The translations under genes and the position numbers were made by a program. This document shows, one piece after another, positions 1 to 8,484 of a stretch of 64,000 nucleotides of DNA. Every line of letters begins with the position of its first letter. Within the stretch, counting starts at the first letter, position 1. A model generated the notes under the pieces. That model made no database searches, was not told where the DNA came from, and saw only the letters and a list, made by a program, of their open reading frames with translations. Source of the stretch: Burkholderia puraquae (lineage in GTDB: Bacteria > Pseudomonadota > Gammaproteobacteria > Burkholderiales > Burkholderiaceae); the NCBI RefSeq assembly GCF_002099195.1, contig NZ_NBYX01000014.1, forward strand, positions 62,001 through 126,000, given 5' to 3'.

Positions 1-875
1 TTCAGCGTGACGTGATGCGTGCCCGCCGCGCGCATGTCCTGCAGGATGTCGATCAATGCGCGGCGTCCGGTTGCATAGCCGAGCGGCAATGCGGCGGCCG
101 GCGCATCGGGAGCCGCGACGAGGTCGAGCCGCATCGACACACCGAACGCGCGAAAGGCGGGCGACGCGAGCCGGTCGACCGCCGCGCGCCACATCGAATA
201 GCGTGCGCGCTGCGTGTCCGGATCGCGGTGGTACGTCATCCAGCCGATCGAGTGACGCGCGATCCAGTCGACGCTTTGCCCGCCCGAGCCGACTGCCAGC
301 ATCGGCACCGCGTCGGCGCCGCGCGGCAGCAGCATGAATTCGGGCGCATCGGGCGGCGTTTCGTCGGGTAGCACGCGCGATGGCGCGCCGAGCGCGGCCG
401 CGACGACGTCCCAGTGCGCGCGGTACCGGTCGCGCCGCGTCTCCGCATCGACGCCGAACGCCGCGTATTCGGGCGGCCGGTCGCCGGAACCGAGCCCGAG
501 GATGAAGCGTCCGCCCGACAGCGTCGCGACCGACAGCGCGCCTTTCGCGATATGCAGCGGATGACGCAGCGGCAGCACGATCGCGCCGCTGGCGAGCGCG
601 ATCCGGCGCGTGTGTGACGCCAGTGCGCCGAGCAGCACCCACGGGTCGAGGTGACCGACCGGGTCGGGGTAGTCGGCGCTGTTCAGCGGCACGTCGCGAA
701 TCCACAGCGCGCGAAAGCCGAGCGTGTCGGCCAGCGCCGCGAGTTCGAGCTGCTCGTCGAAGTCGGCGACGATATGGCCGGTGCGAAGCAGCGGAAGCGT
801 GAGGCCGATCGACAGCTGCCCGGCCGAAAAGACGCGATGCGCGACGTCGAGGCGGGCAGGGGCGGGCAGGGTCAT
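1..875 (-). CDS. Luciferase-like FMN-dependent monooxygenase (3' end outside window)
   Basis: The minus-strand frame is open from an ATG at 875 to the window edge, giving about 291 codons with the C-terminus missing. The protein resembles bacterial luciferase-fold (LLM class) flavin oxidoreductases of the kind that use reduced FMN or F420. Near residue 50 it reads FRALWIRDVPL, then a strand-turn region with HTRRIALASGAIVLPLRHP, and GGRFILGLGSGDRPPEY, which is the usual flavin/phosphate-contacting Gly-rich turn of this family. The substrate cannot be deduced. It is the first gene of the window and is followed on the other strand by an unrelated small exported protein, so no operon is visible. 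Confidence 0.8.
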   Translation of the reverse strand, partial: MTLPAPARLDVAHRVFSAGQLSIGLTLPLLRTGHIVADFDEQLELAALADTLGFRALWIRDVPLNSADYPDPVGHLDPWVLLGALASHTRRIALASGAIVLPLRHPLHIAKGALSVATLSGGRFILGLGSGDRPPEYAAFGVDAETRRDRYRAHWDVVAAALGAPSRVLPDETPPDAPEFMLLPRGADAVPMLAVGSGGQSVDWIARHSIGWMTYHRDPDTQRARYSMWRAAVDRLASPAFRAFGVSMRLDLVAAPDAPAAALPLGYATGRRALIDILQDMRAAGTHHVTL

Positions 876-1074
876 GTCGAATCCTTGGAAGCGGTGCAAT
901 GCGAACGCGCGACGTTGCGTGTCCGAATGCTAGCGTGTTTGCTCGCCGGTTGCGCGGCACGGCATGCGCGGTGACCGATCGAGCGCGACCGGTCGACGTC
1001 GACGCAACGCGGGCCATGCAGGCAGCGGGCCGGGCATAATCGGTGCCTTCCGTCATTGAAACCAACGAACCCGA

Positions 1075-1473
1075 ATGAACGCGCATCGACACGGGGTAAT
1101 CGGTCTGGCGGCGAGCGTGATGCTCTTTGCCGTTGCGTCCGCCGCGCTTGCGGACGAAGCAGCGCGCACCGCGATCTGCAAGACTGCCGAGCAAACGGGC
1201 TACACGGCCGACATCCGCAATTGCCTCCAGCTGAAATACGACGCGGCCGACAAACAGTTGAATTCCGTCTACCAGACGAAGATGGCGAGCCTGGATGCGC
1301 AGGGCAAGACGAGGTTGCGCAACGACGAGCGCCGCTGGCTCAAGGTGCGGGATGCCACCTGCGCCGAATCGCGGCAGCCCGACGCGGGCGGCACGCTCGG
1401 GCTCGTGGAGGTTGACAGTTGCTTCGTCAACGAAACCGAGCGGCGCGTCAAGGTTATCGAAGCCTTTCGTTGA
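1075..1473 (+). CDS. LprI-like (DUF1311) small exported protein
   Basis: This 132-residue protein begins with a clear Sec signal peptide (about residues 1-26, ending ASAALA). The mature part has four cysteines (ICK, NCL, TCAES, SCF) and the LxxxYxxAdkqLN...L...R.W...RD..C pattern of the DUF1311/LprI family. Family members include mycobacterial LprI, a lysozyme inhibitor; most bacterial members are untested periplasmic proteins. The start ATG at 1075 is the only one that keeps the whole signal peptide. A periplasmic location is well supported; lysozyme inhibition is only a family-level possibility. Confidence 0.8.
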   Translation: MNAHRHGVIGLAASVMLFAVASAALADEAARTAICKTAEQTGYTADIRNCLQLKYDAADKQLNSVYQTKMASLDAQGKTRLRNDERRWLKVRDATCAESRQPDAGGTLGLVEVDSCFVNETERRVKVIEAFR

Positions 1474-1494
1474 GGTGTCGCGCCGGCCGCGGCG

Positions 1495-2226
1495 CTATGC
1501 CACCCGCAGCGTCGTGCCGCGCAGCGTGAGGCCAAGGCGCGATGCCACGCGTTGTGACGCGCGGTTGTCGCGGTCTGTGCTGTAGAACAGCGTGCGTGTT
1601 TGAAGCGACGGCAGCCGCGACCACGCTGCGGTCACCGCCGCCGCGAGGCCACGCCCCCGAAATGCAGGGGCCGTCGCGAGACCGAGTTCGGCGCCGACCT
1701 CGGATAGCCGCGCGGCGAACGCGACCGATGCGACTTCTCCGTCGACGACGGCCGCGCACCACGGTGCCCACAGATCGGCGACGCTCCGAAATCCCATCGA
1801 GAACAGGCCTTCGGGCATTCCGTGCGTAGACAGCGCATGCAGCAGATGCCGGCCTGCGTCGCTGTCGCCGTCGATCAACGCGACGCGCGCATCGGTGTCG
1901 AAACCGCGTGCGTGCGGCAGCGCGAAGACGAGGCCGATGTTCCAGTGCGGAACCGGGGCGAGCAACGTGAGATAGCGCTCGAGATGTGCGGGCTGCATGC
2001 GGTCCGCCAGCGGCGGTTCGCTGGCGGCCAGGCGCGCCAGTTCATCTGCGACAGGGGGCGGCACGTCGGCGCGTACGCCCGCCAGGTTGCCGTCCGCGCA
2101 TCTGCCGAGCCAGAAGCGCGGCCCGGGCGAGCAGTCGGGATCGTTCTCGCGTTCGATCCGGCGATCCGGATGCAACCGGAACAGCGTGCGGTAGTCGATA
2201 TCCAGCCAGGCGTGTGCGTCAGGCAT
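1495..2226 (-). CDS. GNAT family N-acetyltransferase
   Basis: A 243-residue protein whose C-terminal half has the acetyl-CoA-binding signature of GNAT enzymes. LGLATAPAFRGRGLAAAV (about residues 180-200) contains the Q/R-x-x-G-x-G/A pyrophosphate loop in the form RGRGLAA. It is followed by the FYSTDRDNRASQRVASRLG segment typical of motif B, where the Asn starts the last helix. The N-terminal half (DIDYRTLFRLHPDRRI, then a Pro-rich stretch) resembles the two-part GNATs that carry an extra N-terminal lobe. The substrate is unknown. It is convergent with the LprI-like gene. Confidence 0.8.
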   Translation of the reverse strand: MPDAHAWLDIDYRTLFRLHPDRRIERENDPDCSPGPRFWLGRCADGNLAGVRADVPPPVADELARLAASEPPLADRMQPAHLERYLTLLAPVPHWNIGLVFALPHARGFDTDARVALIDGDSDAGRHLLHALSTHGMPEGLFSMGFRSVADLWAPWCAAVVDGEVASVAFAARLSEVGAELGLATAPAFRGRGLAAAVTAAWSRLPSLQTRTLFYSTDRDNRASQRVASRLGLTLRGTTLRVA

Positions 2227-2980
2227 GCGTCGGTCAGGTGGCTCCGGTCAGGTGGCGGCGGGCCGGGCGAGGCAGGCCAGGGCCGGCCCGCGATGCGGCA
2301 CTGTGGGGCGATTGTAAGCCGACAGGCGATCGCGCGCAGATGCGACGCCGCGGTGTCGGCGCGGGCCGGGCCGGCGCGGTGTGACAGCACGCCCGGCCAC
2401 GGTCGCCGGCCCGGAAGGCGTTTCAGTTTCGAAACGTTCGCGCTTTTTGCCGGTGCACGATTCGCATCGATCGCCCCGCATCGGCCCGCGTGGCCTTGCG
2501 GCGTGAAGCATGGTGCGCTCCTTGCATATGTGTATGGGCCGTGAGCGCGGTTGCGGACGCAGTCGGTTTGGCGATCGCTTCAGTGGGTCGGACGTATCGG
2601 AGACGGGGACAAGAGAATGAAAACAGACCGAATCGCAACGTGTCGTGTTGCAAACATGAATCGCCGACCTGCCAGGGTGTTCGCTTCGCCGTTGATCGAG
2701 GCGACGTGAGCGCGCGGCTTTCCGTTCCATCCGAGCAATCGGGTTTGTTCTGAACGACGACGTGCAGGTGTGACGCACGAGGCCGACCGGTGCCGGTCGG
2801 CCGTCGGGGATGAACCGTGAATGCCTGCGGATGGCGCGGCCCGGATCCCGGATCGTCATGCTGCCGCGCGCAACGCGAGTCGTCGCGCTGCGCAGGCGTT
2901 CGTGCGCCGCGCATTGCGTCGGCGCGGCGGATCCGAACCGGATCGCACCGGAAAGACGGCAGCGCATCGATGTGTTCGGC
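2227..2980. other. Gene-poor intergenic stretch
   Basis: About 750 bases with no credible gene. Several frames are open on the minus strand (to about 280 codons), but they have no family resemblance and very uneven composition, so I treat them as chance. The stretch holds a perfect hairpin at 2781-2802 (GGCCGACCGG/CCGGTCGGCC around TG). It is upstream of both the GNAT gene (minus strand) and the sRNA candidate (plus strand), so it must contain their promoters, but I could not place them with confidence. Confidence 0.5.
2781..2802. repeat. Perfect 10-bp inverted repeat
   Basis: GGCCGACCGG at 2781-2790 and its exact complement at 2793-2802 are separated by two bases. No T-tract follows on either strand, so it is not an intrinsic terminator. 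It could be an operator or part of a longer RNA fold. Confidence 0.6.
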
Positions 2981-2989
2981 ATCGCGGAA

Positions 2990-3126
2990 TACGTGTAGTC
3001 CAGGGGAAGCGTTCGCCGGTCGCAGCAGGGCGGGCGCCGCGAAATTGTGCTGTCAGTTGATCCACTACCCCGATGGATCAATTGTTGAAGCGCCCATCGC
3101 CGAGTGGCGGATGGGCGTCTTTTTTT
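2990..3126 (+). ncRNA. Candidate small RNA with two hairpins and an intrinsic terminator
   Basis: The plus strand has a perfect hairpin (TTGATCCA / TGGATCAA, 3057-3081), then nine bases later a rho-independent terminator (3091-3126). No plus-strand protein gene lies upstream within about 1.5 kb that could use it, and the sirtuin gene starts only 120 bases downstream. An orphan terminator of this quality usually marks an untranslated RNA. The 5' end is a guess: no strong promoter was recognised. Alternatively it is a 5'-leader attenuator for the sirtuin operon. Confidence 0.35.
3091..3126 (+). terminator. Rho-independent terminator
   Basis: CGCCCATC pairs with GATGGGCG. An inner GCC/GGC extension around GAGT has one bulged G. 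The stem is followed by TCTTTTTTT. It sits between the gene-poor region and the sirtuin gene. Confidence 0.75.
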
Positions 3127-3249
3127 GTGCGCCGGTTTGCGACGCGAGCCTTCGGCCCGATCGCGCGGCGTTCTGTATCATGTGCTGGCGTGCCTGGCCG
3201 CCCGTGCGGGCGCACGGCTTGCCGGCGCGCCCGATCACGCGTTGCCAAC

Positions 3250-4146
3250 ATGAACGACAAAGCCCTGCACGACCTCTCAACCGCCGGCGTCGATCCGGCC
3301 GCACTCGATGCGCTGCATACGTTCGTCGAGCGCCATCCGCGCCTGCTGGTGCTGACCGGCGCGGGCATCAGCACCGACTCCGGCATTCCCGGCTATCGCG
3401 ACCGCAACGGCCAATGGATGCGCTCGCCGCCGATCCAGCTCCACGAATTCCTCGGCTCCGATGCCGCGCGGCGGCGCTACTGGGCGCGCAGCATGATCGG
3501 CTGGCCCGTCGTCGGCCGCGCGCAGCCGAACGGGTCGCACGTCGCGCTGGCGCGGCTCGGCAGCGCGGGACGGATCGAGCGTCTCGTCACGCAGAACGTC
3601 GACGGCCTGCACCAGCGCGCGGGCAGCGGCGACGTGATCGAGCTGCACGGCGGAATCGACGGCGTCACATGCCTCGGCTGCGGTGCGCATCATGCGCGCG
3701 CGCGGATCCAGGTCATGCTCGAGGCCGACAATCCCGAATTGCTGGGCGCGCAGGCCGAGCCGGCCGCGGATGGCGACGCGCACCTCGAATGGGCCGCGCT
3801 CGACACGTTCCGCATCCCGGCGTGCCCCGCGTGCGGCGGGCTGCTGAAGCCGGCCGTCGTGTTCTTCGGCGAAAACGTGCCGCGCGAGCGCGTGGCGCTC
3901 GCGTCGCAGGCGCTCGACGCAGCCGATGCGCTGCTCGTCGTCGGCTCGTCGCTGATGGTGTATTCCGGCTACCGCTTCTGCGTGTGGGCGCAGGCGCAGC
4001 ACAAGCCGGTCGCCGCGCTCAATCTCGGCCATACGCGGGCCGATCCGATGCTGACGCTGAAGGTCGAGGCGCGCTGCGCACCCGCGCTCGACGCGCTGAC
4101 GGCGCGGCTGGGCCTCGCGGGCCACGCACCGGAGCAGGCATCGTGA
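3250..4146 (+). CDS. NAD-dependent protein deacylase, Sir2 family
   Basis: This 298-residue sirtuin removes acyl groups from lysines using NAD+, giving nicotinamide and O-acyl-ADP-ribose. The NAD-binding motif GAGISTDSGIPGYRD lies at residues 37-51. TQNVDGLH and the catalytic His in VIELHGG follow. Two zinc-binding pairs, CLGC and CPAC, bracket the small domain, and VVFFGE and GSSLMVYSG complete the Rossmann fold. The zinc module is longer than in minimal sirtuins. The ATG at 3250 is chosen because upstream in-frame codons run through the terminator. The next gene, a methyltransferase, starts inside its stop codon, so the two are translationally coupled. Confidence 0.92.
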   Translation: MNDKALHDLSTAGVDPAALDALHTFVERHPRLLVLTGAGISTDSGIPGYRDRNGQWMRSPPIQLHEFLGSDAARRRYWARSMIGWPVVGRAQPNGSHVALARLGSAGRIERLVTQNVDGLHQRAGSGDVIELHGGIDGVTCLGCGAHHARARIQVMLEADNPELLGAQAEPAADGDAHLEWAALDTFRIPACPACGGLLKPAVVFFGENVPRERVALASQALDAADALLVVGSSLMVYSGYRFCVWAQAQHKPVAALNLGHTRADPMLTLKVEARCAPALDALTARLGLAGHAPEQAS

Positions 4147-4784
4147 CCGGCCCGACCTCGTCGCCCGATCCGTCCGCACGGCTGTCGGCACCGGCGGCCG
4201 AACGCAATCGCGGGCCGATCCTCGACGTCTTGCGCCGCGTGTTGCCGGCGAGCGGCCGCGTGCTCGAAATCGCGAGCGGCACGGGCCAGCACGTCGTCCA
4301 CTTCGCGCAGGCGCTGCCGGGCCTGCACTGGCAACCGAGCGATCCCGATGCGCAGGCGCGGCGCTCGATCGCCGCGTGGGTTGCCCATGCGGGACTCGCC
4401 AACGTTGCCGGGCCGCTCGCGTTCGACGTGCGCGACGCGTCGTGGCCGGTCGACACGCTCGACGCGATCGTCTGCATCAACATGATTCACATCTCGCCGT
4501 GGGCCTGCACCGACGCGCTGTTCGCGGGCGCGGCGCGCCTGCTGCGGCCGGGTGGCGTGCTGTTCCTGTACGGGCCGTATCGCCGCGAGGGCCGGCATAC
4601 GGCGCCGTCGAACGAAGCATTCGACCTGCAGTTGCGCAGCCGCGACCCGTCGTGGGGCGTGCGCGATCTCGAGACCGTCGTCGCGCTGGGCCTCGATCGC
4701 GGGCTCGACTGCATCGAGGTGGTCGAGATGCCGGCGAACAACCTGAGCGTCGTGTTCCGGCGGCTGCCGCACGCGGAGCAGTGA
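4143..4784 (+). CDS. DUF938 family SAM-dependent methyltransferase
   Basis: A 213-residue class I methyltransferase-like protein. Motif I is VLEIASGTGQHVVHFA (about residues 40-55). WQPSDPD supplies the acidic end of the second strand, and FDVRD plus DAIVCINMIHISPW form the motif II region. This 'SGTGQH...NMIHISPW' pattern is characteristic of DUF938 proteins, whose substrates are not known to me. Translation starts at a GTG whose last two bases overlap the sirtuin stop (GTGA), so co-expression is expected. Whether the pairing with a sirtuin is functional is unknown. Confidence 0.88.
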   Translation: MTGPTSSPDPSARLSAPAAERNRGPILDVLRRVLPASGRVLEIASGTGQHVVHFAQALPGLHWQPSDPDAQARRSIAAWVAHAGLANVAGPLAFDVRDASWPVDTLDAIVCINMIHISPWACTDALFAGAARLLRPGGVLFLYGPYRREGRHTAPSNEAFDLQLRSRDPSWGVRDLETVVALGLDRGLDCIEVVEMPANNLSVVFRRLPHAEQ

Positions 4785-4879
4785 CACGGAAGCGCGCAGC
4801 GCTGCCGGGTTTCCACTATCCTTTCGCCTGTGCGCGACCCGGCTCGGGTCGCGCCCCGTTTTTTCCGGAGAATTGACTA

Positions 4880-6292
4880 ATGGGCAAACAAGCAATCGGT
4901 GTGATCGGGCTCGCGGTGATGGGCCGCAATCTCGCACTCAATATCGAGAGCCGCGGTTACGCGGTGTCGGTGTACAACCGCAGCCGCGAGAAAACCGACG
5001 AACTGATCGCCGAATTCCCCGGCCGCAATCTGGTGCCGACCTATACGCTCGAGGAGTTCGTCGCGTCGCTCGAAACGCCGCGCCGGATCCTGATGATGGT
5101 GAAGGCCGGCGACGCGACCGATGCGACGATCGCGTCGCTCAAGCCGCTGCTGGAGAAGGGCGACGTGCTGATCGACGGTGGCAATACGCACTTCACCGAC
5201 ACGATCCGCCGCAACCAGGAGCTCGCCCAATCGGGCCTGCACTTCATCGGCACCGGTGTGTCGGGCGGCGAAGAGGGCGCGCTGCGCGGCCCGTCGATCA
5301 TGCCCGGCGGCCAGCGTGACGCGTACGACCTCGTCGAGCCGATCCTCAAGCAGATCGCAGCCAAGGCGCCGTCGGACGGCGAGCCGTGCGTCGCGTACAT
5401 GGGCCCGGACGGCGCGGGCCATTACGTGAAGATGGTCCACAACGGCATCGAATACGGCGACATGCAGCTGATCGCCGAAAGCTATGCGGTGCTGAAGGAC
5501 GTCGCGGGCCTGACCAACGACGAACTCGGCGCGGTGTACACCGAGTGGAATCAGGGCGAACTCGACAGCTACCTGATGGAGATCACGTCAAAGATCTTCG
5601 GCAAGAAGGACGAGGAAACCGGCAAGCACCTGGTCGACGTGATCCTCGATCGCGCCGCTCAGAAGGGCACCGGCAAGTGGACGAGCCAGAACGCGCTGGA
5701 TCTCGGCGTGCCGCTGCCGCTGATCACCGAATCGGTGTTCGCGCGCGTGCTGTCGTCGCTGAAGACCGAGCGCGTCGCGGCCAGCAAGGTCCTGCCGGGC
5801 CCGGCCGCCACGCCGTTCGACGGCGATCGCGCCGCGTTCATCGAAGCGGTGCGCCGCGCGCTGTACCTGAGCAAGGTGATCTCGTACGCGCAGGGCTTCG
5901 CGCAACTGCGCACGGCGTCGGAAGAATACGGCTGGAACCTCGATCTCGGGACGATCGCGAAGATCTTCCGCGCGGGCTGCATCATCCGCGCGCGTTTCCT
6001 GCAGAAGATCACGGACGCGTACGCGAAGGATTCGGCGCTCGCGAACCTGCTGCTCGACCCGTACTTCAAGGACATCGCCGCGAATTACCAGGCGTCGCTG
6101 CGCGACGTCGTGGTCGCCGCGGTGAAGGCCGGCGTACCGGTACCGGCGTTCGCGTCGGCGGTCGCGTACTTCGACAGCTATCGTTCCGAGCGGCTGCCGG
6201 CGAACCTCGTGCAGGCGCAGCGAGACTTCTTCGGCGCGCACACGTTCGAGCGCACCGACAAGCCGGGCAGCTTCCACGCGAACTGGTCGTAA
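4880..6292 (+). CDS. gnd: 6-phosphogluconate dehydrogenase, decarboxylating
   Basis: A 470-residue enzyme of the oxidative pentose phosphate pathway that converts 6-phosphogluconate and NADP+ to ribulose 5-phosphate, CO2 and NADPH. GLAVMGRNLALNIESRGY (N-terminal Rossmann loop) is followed by NRS, the NADP-phosphate-selecting position. Later come MMVKAG, GGNTHF, and the substrate-site segments GVSGGEEGALRGPSIMPGG and KMVHNGIEYGDMQ with the catalytic Lys. Length matches the long homodimeric type. An AGGAG-like site (CCGGAG) precedes the ATG. A weak AT-rich hairpin with GGTTTTT follows the stop. Confidence 0.97.
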   Translation: MGKQAIGVIGLAVMGRNLALNIESRGYAVSVYNRSREKTDELIAEFPGRNLVPTYTLEEFVASLETPRRILMMVKAGDATDATIASLKPLLEKGDVLIDGGNTHFTDTIRRNQELAQSGLHFIGTGVSGGEEGALRGPSIMPGGQRDAYDLVEPILKQIAAKAPSDGEPCVAYMGPDGAGHYVKMVHNGIEYGDMQLIAESYAVLKDVAGLTNDELGAVYTEWNQGELDSYLMEITSKIFGKKDEETGKHLVDVILDRAAQKGTGKWTSQNALDLGVPLPLITESVFARVLSSLKTERVAASKVLPGPAATPFDGDRAAFIEAVRRALYLSKVISYAQGFAQLRTASEEYGWNLDLGTIAKIFRAGCIIRARFLQKITDAYAKDSALANLLLDPYFKDIAANYQASLRDVVVAAVKAGVPVPAFASAVAYFDSYRSERLPANLVQAQRDFFGAHTFERTDKPGSFHANWS

Positions 6293-6324
6293 CCGGCGGG
6301 TGGGGGCAGCATTGTTGCGAAAAT

Positions 6325-6346
6325 CTATTCTTTGAATAGGGTTTTT
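6325..6346 (+). terminator. Weak terminator after gnd
   Basis: CTATTC, three T, GAATAG, then GGTTTTT. The stem is short (6 bp) and AT-rich for this genome but lies 30 bases after the gnd stop. A second inverted repeat, GAAACAG/CTGTTTC with an 8-base loop, follows at 6379-6400. Confidence 0.45.
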
Positions 6347-6492
6347 CTATCCCGGATGCCGGCATTGTTGGCTCCGGGGAAACAGTGTTTTCGCTGTTTC
6401 ATGGTTTTCCCTAGGGGACGCCGGGACTAAACTCTGTTCCATCGCTGCAGACATGGTGTGTGCGGCGGAGCAAAAAAATCCCGGAGGTAATC

Positions 6493-6837
6493 ATGAAATC
6501 GCTGATCGCAACGTTCGCCGCAGCTGCCGTCCTCGCCGTTCCCGTCGTCTCGTTCGCCCAACAGAATGCGCCCGTCACCCGTGCACAGGTGAAGGCCGAT
6601 CTGGTCGCCGTCCAACAGGCCGGCTACAAGCTGGGCAGCGACCGTACGAACTACCCGGAAGGTATCCAGGCTGCTGAAGCCCGCCTGAACCCGCAACTGA
6701 ACGTCGCCGCTGCCGACACGACGGGCTATGGCGCACAACCGGCTGCCGCGCAAGAATCCGGCGTACCGGCCAAGGCCAAGACCGGCTGGCAAGTCAAGCG
6801 CATCGCTGACGACGCTCCGATCTACAAGGGTCGTTAA
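6493..6837 (+). CDS. Small exported DUF4148 protein
   Basis: A 114-residue protein with a Sec signal peptide (MKSLIATFAAAAVLAVPVVSFAQ, cut after AFA-like SFA). The mature part begins with the VTRAQVKADLVAVQQAGY pattern of DUF4148, a family very common in Burkholderia and Ralstonia as multiple small periplasmic proteins of unknown role. The ATG at 6493 is chosen over an upstream in-frame start because GGAGG sits 7 bases before it. It is a single-gene unit with a strong terminator 40 bases after the stop. Confidence 0.88.
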   Translation: MKSLIATFAAAAVLAVPVVSFAQQNAPVTRAQVKADLVAVQQAGYKLGSDRTNYPEGIQAAEARLNPQLNVAAADTTGYGAQPAAAQESGVPAKAKTGWQVKRIADDAPIYKGR

Positions 6838-6879
6838 TGGTGCGGCCGCCTTGGCGGCTTGATCCGACCCCTGAAGTAC

Positions 6880-6922
6880 AAACAGCCCGTCGTTCCGTCA
6901 TGCGGAACGGCGGGCTGTTTTC
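6880..6922. terminator. Strong (bidirectional) terminator hairpin
   Basis: AAACAGCCCG (6880-6889) pairs perfectly with CGGGCTGTTT (6911-6920), with a second internal stem GTTCCG/CGGAAC. T residues follow on both strands, so it can serve both the DUF4148 gene and the convergent hypothetical gene. Confidence 0.85.
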
Positions 6923-6955
6923 ATTGGCGGCGCGTATAACGCGCCAGCCGTCGGT

Positions 6956-7276
6956 TCAGTGCAGCGGGCGCCTGCCGCGCCCGATATCCCGGAACAGCGC
7001 TTCGGCCGGTTCCAGCACCTGCAGCCACGTTTCGTCGTAGCCGCTCAGCGTGTCGAGCGCCTCGCGCAGCCGCTCGATCGCGAGGACCGGCAACTCGACG
7101 CTGTGGCGCGTGGCGCCGGTCATGTGCGCGACGCTCGCCAGCTGGACGAGCGCATCGGCTGCTTCCGCGACATCGGTCGCAAACAGAAGGTGCCGGTTGA
7201 GCAATTCGACCAGGCCGCTGGAGCCGGAGAAATCGTCGGCGTTGAGCTGCACGGAAAGAAACGTCGCGTTGTTCAT
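6956..7276 (-). CDS. Hypothetical acidic small protein
   Basis: A 106-residue protein I do not recognise. It is soluble, with no signal peptide or membrane segment, and is mostly helical by composition (LVELLNRHLLFATDVAEAADALVQLASVAHMTG, then VLAIERLREALDTLSGYDETWLQVL). It ends in GRGRRPLH. Two starts are possible: ATG at 7282 or 7276. The second is preferred because GAGGAG lies at the right distance (7 bases). Convergent with the DUF4148 gene across a shared terminator. Spacing, RBS and codon use support a real gene; function is unknown. Confidence 0.7.
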   Translation of the reverse strand: MNNATFLSVQLNADDFSGSSGLVELLNRHLLFATDVAEAADALVQLASVAHMTGATRHSVELPVLAIERLREALDTLSGYDETWLQVLEPAEALFRDIGRGRRPLH

Positions 7277-7701
7277 TGTCATGCTCCTCGTTGTCGTTGG
7301 ATCGCGCAGTGCATCACCGAGTATAGGTGGCGATCGAAGGGGAGAATGTGACGGGATCGATACCGGCCTGCGAGGGCGGCGCGGCACGCGGAAGAACCGC
7401 GGCTGGCCGGCCCGGCGGCCCGCGCGGCACGGCTTGCAGGCCGCCGGCACATCGGTGCGACGCCGCAAGATTGTTGCCGGATCGGGCACCTGACGCGGCC
7501 TTGACCGCCACAAATGGTATCTTTGCCGATTGGACGACGCGAAAAAGGGGCCGGTGAGCCCATTCGCGCCGACGTTCCACTGTGGAAACTGAAGGCCGCG
7601 AGAGCGGTCGGATACTGATTGGTCCGGCCGTCCGGCCGGACATCGTGCGTCGCGCACCGGGGGGCGGTGGGCGGCGCAACGACGCAAATCCGGGAGGACC
7701 C
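7277..7701. other. Intergenic region, no gene seen
   Basis: A 425-base divergent spacer between the small hypothetical gene and the LysM/M23 lipoprotein gene. It must hold both promoters. I see no repeat, RNA structure or short gene that I can support. Confidence 0.5.
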
Positions 7702-8436
7702 TTGAGAGAAACTATTCCCATCCACGATGCGCTGACGCGCTGGCTGCCGCAGGCGGCGCTCGTTGCCGCGGCCATCGCGCTGACGGGCTGCACGATGACG
7801 CCGTGGACCGACAGCTGGCAGCCGGCGCGTCAGTCGGCACCCACATCGGCCGCGACGCCGGGCGTGATCGCCGGCTATTACCGCGTGAATCCGGGCGATA
7901 CGCTCGCGGGCGTCGCGAACGCCTACGGGCAGCGCGTCCAGGACGTGGCCAGCTGGAACCACATGGCGCCGACCGATGCCGTGTATCCCGGCCAGGTGCT
8001 GCGCGTTGCACCGCCACCTGCCGCGACGTCGCTCGGGCAGCCGCCCGCGGCGGCCGCGCAGCCGGGTTCGCTCGCATGGCCGGCCACCGGCGTCGTGGCG
8101 GCGCCGTTCTCGGCCGGCAAGGCGCGCGGCCTCGTGATCGCTGCGTCCGGGCCCGACCATTCGGTGCGGGCCGCGGCTGCAGGGCGCGTGGTTTACGCCG
8201 GTTCCGGCGTCAAGGCCTACGGCCCGCTCGTGATCCTGAAGCATGAGAACGGACTCATCACGGCCTACGGACACAATGGCAAACTGCTCGTCAACGAAGG
8301 CGACGCGGTGCGCCAGGGCCAGCCGGTCGCCGAAATGGGCACCGACGCGAGCGGTCGTTCGACGTTCGAGTTCGAAGTCCGCCAGAACGGCAAGGTCGTC
8401 GATCCGATGAACTTCCTGCCGCGCAACGGCGGCTGA
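7702..8436 (+). CDS. LysM/LytM (degenerate M23) lipoprotein, NlpD-like
   Basis: A 244-residue lipoprotein: a hydrophobic N-terminus ends in the lipobox LTGC (about residue 30). A LysM peptidoglycan-binding domain (YYRVNPGDTLAGVANAYG...VYPGQVLRV) and a C-terminal LytM/M23 fold follow. The zinc ligands are missing: the HxH motif is replaced by STFEFEVR, and the first His/Asp motif is not present. It should therefore not cut peptidoglycan itself. Such degenerate LytM proteins (EnvC, NlpD) activate cell-wall amidases during division, and that is the inferred role. A TTG start at 7702 is chosen because CGGGAGGA precedes it and the longer frame has no signal sequence at its start. Confidence 0.85.
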   Translation: MRETIPIHDALTRWLPQAALVAAAIALTGCTMTPWTDSWQPARQSAPTSAATPGVIAGYYRVNPGDTLAGVANAYGQRVQDVASWNHMAPTDAVYPGQVLRVAPPPAATSLGQPPAAAAQPGSLAWPATGVVAAPFSAGKARGLVIAASGPDHSVRAAAAGRVVYAGSGVKAYGPLVILKHENGLITAYGHNGKLLVNEGDAVRQGQPVAEMGTDASGRSTFEFEVRQNGKVVDPMNFLPRNGG

Positions 8437-8484
8437 CGACCCGCATCACCCCGTGTGCGCCGGGCGGCGCACACGCTCCCGCCT

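Noticed and set aside
2248..3081. Long open minus-strand frames (to about 280 codons) in the gene-poor stretch
   Set aside because: High GC favours long chance frames. The translated sequence has no family features, no RBS and irregular composition, and several frames overlap equally.
2817..4784. One long plus-strand frame covering sirtuin and methyltransferase
   Set aside because: Only its last 213 codons (from the GTG at 4143) are real. The first part runs out of frame through the terminator and the sirtuin gene.
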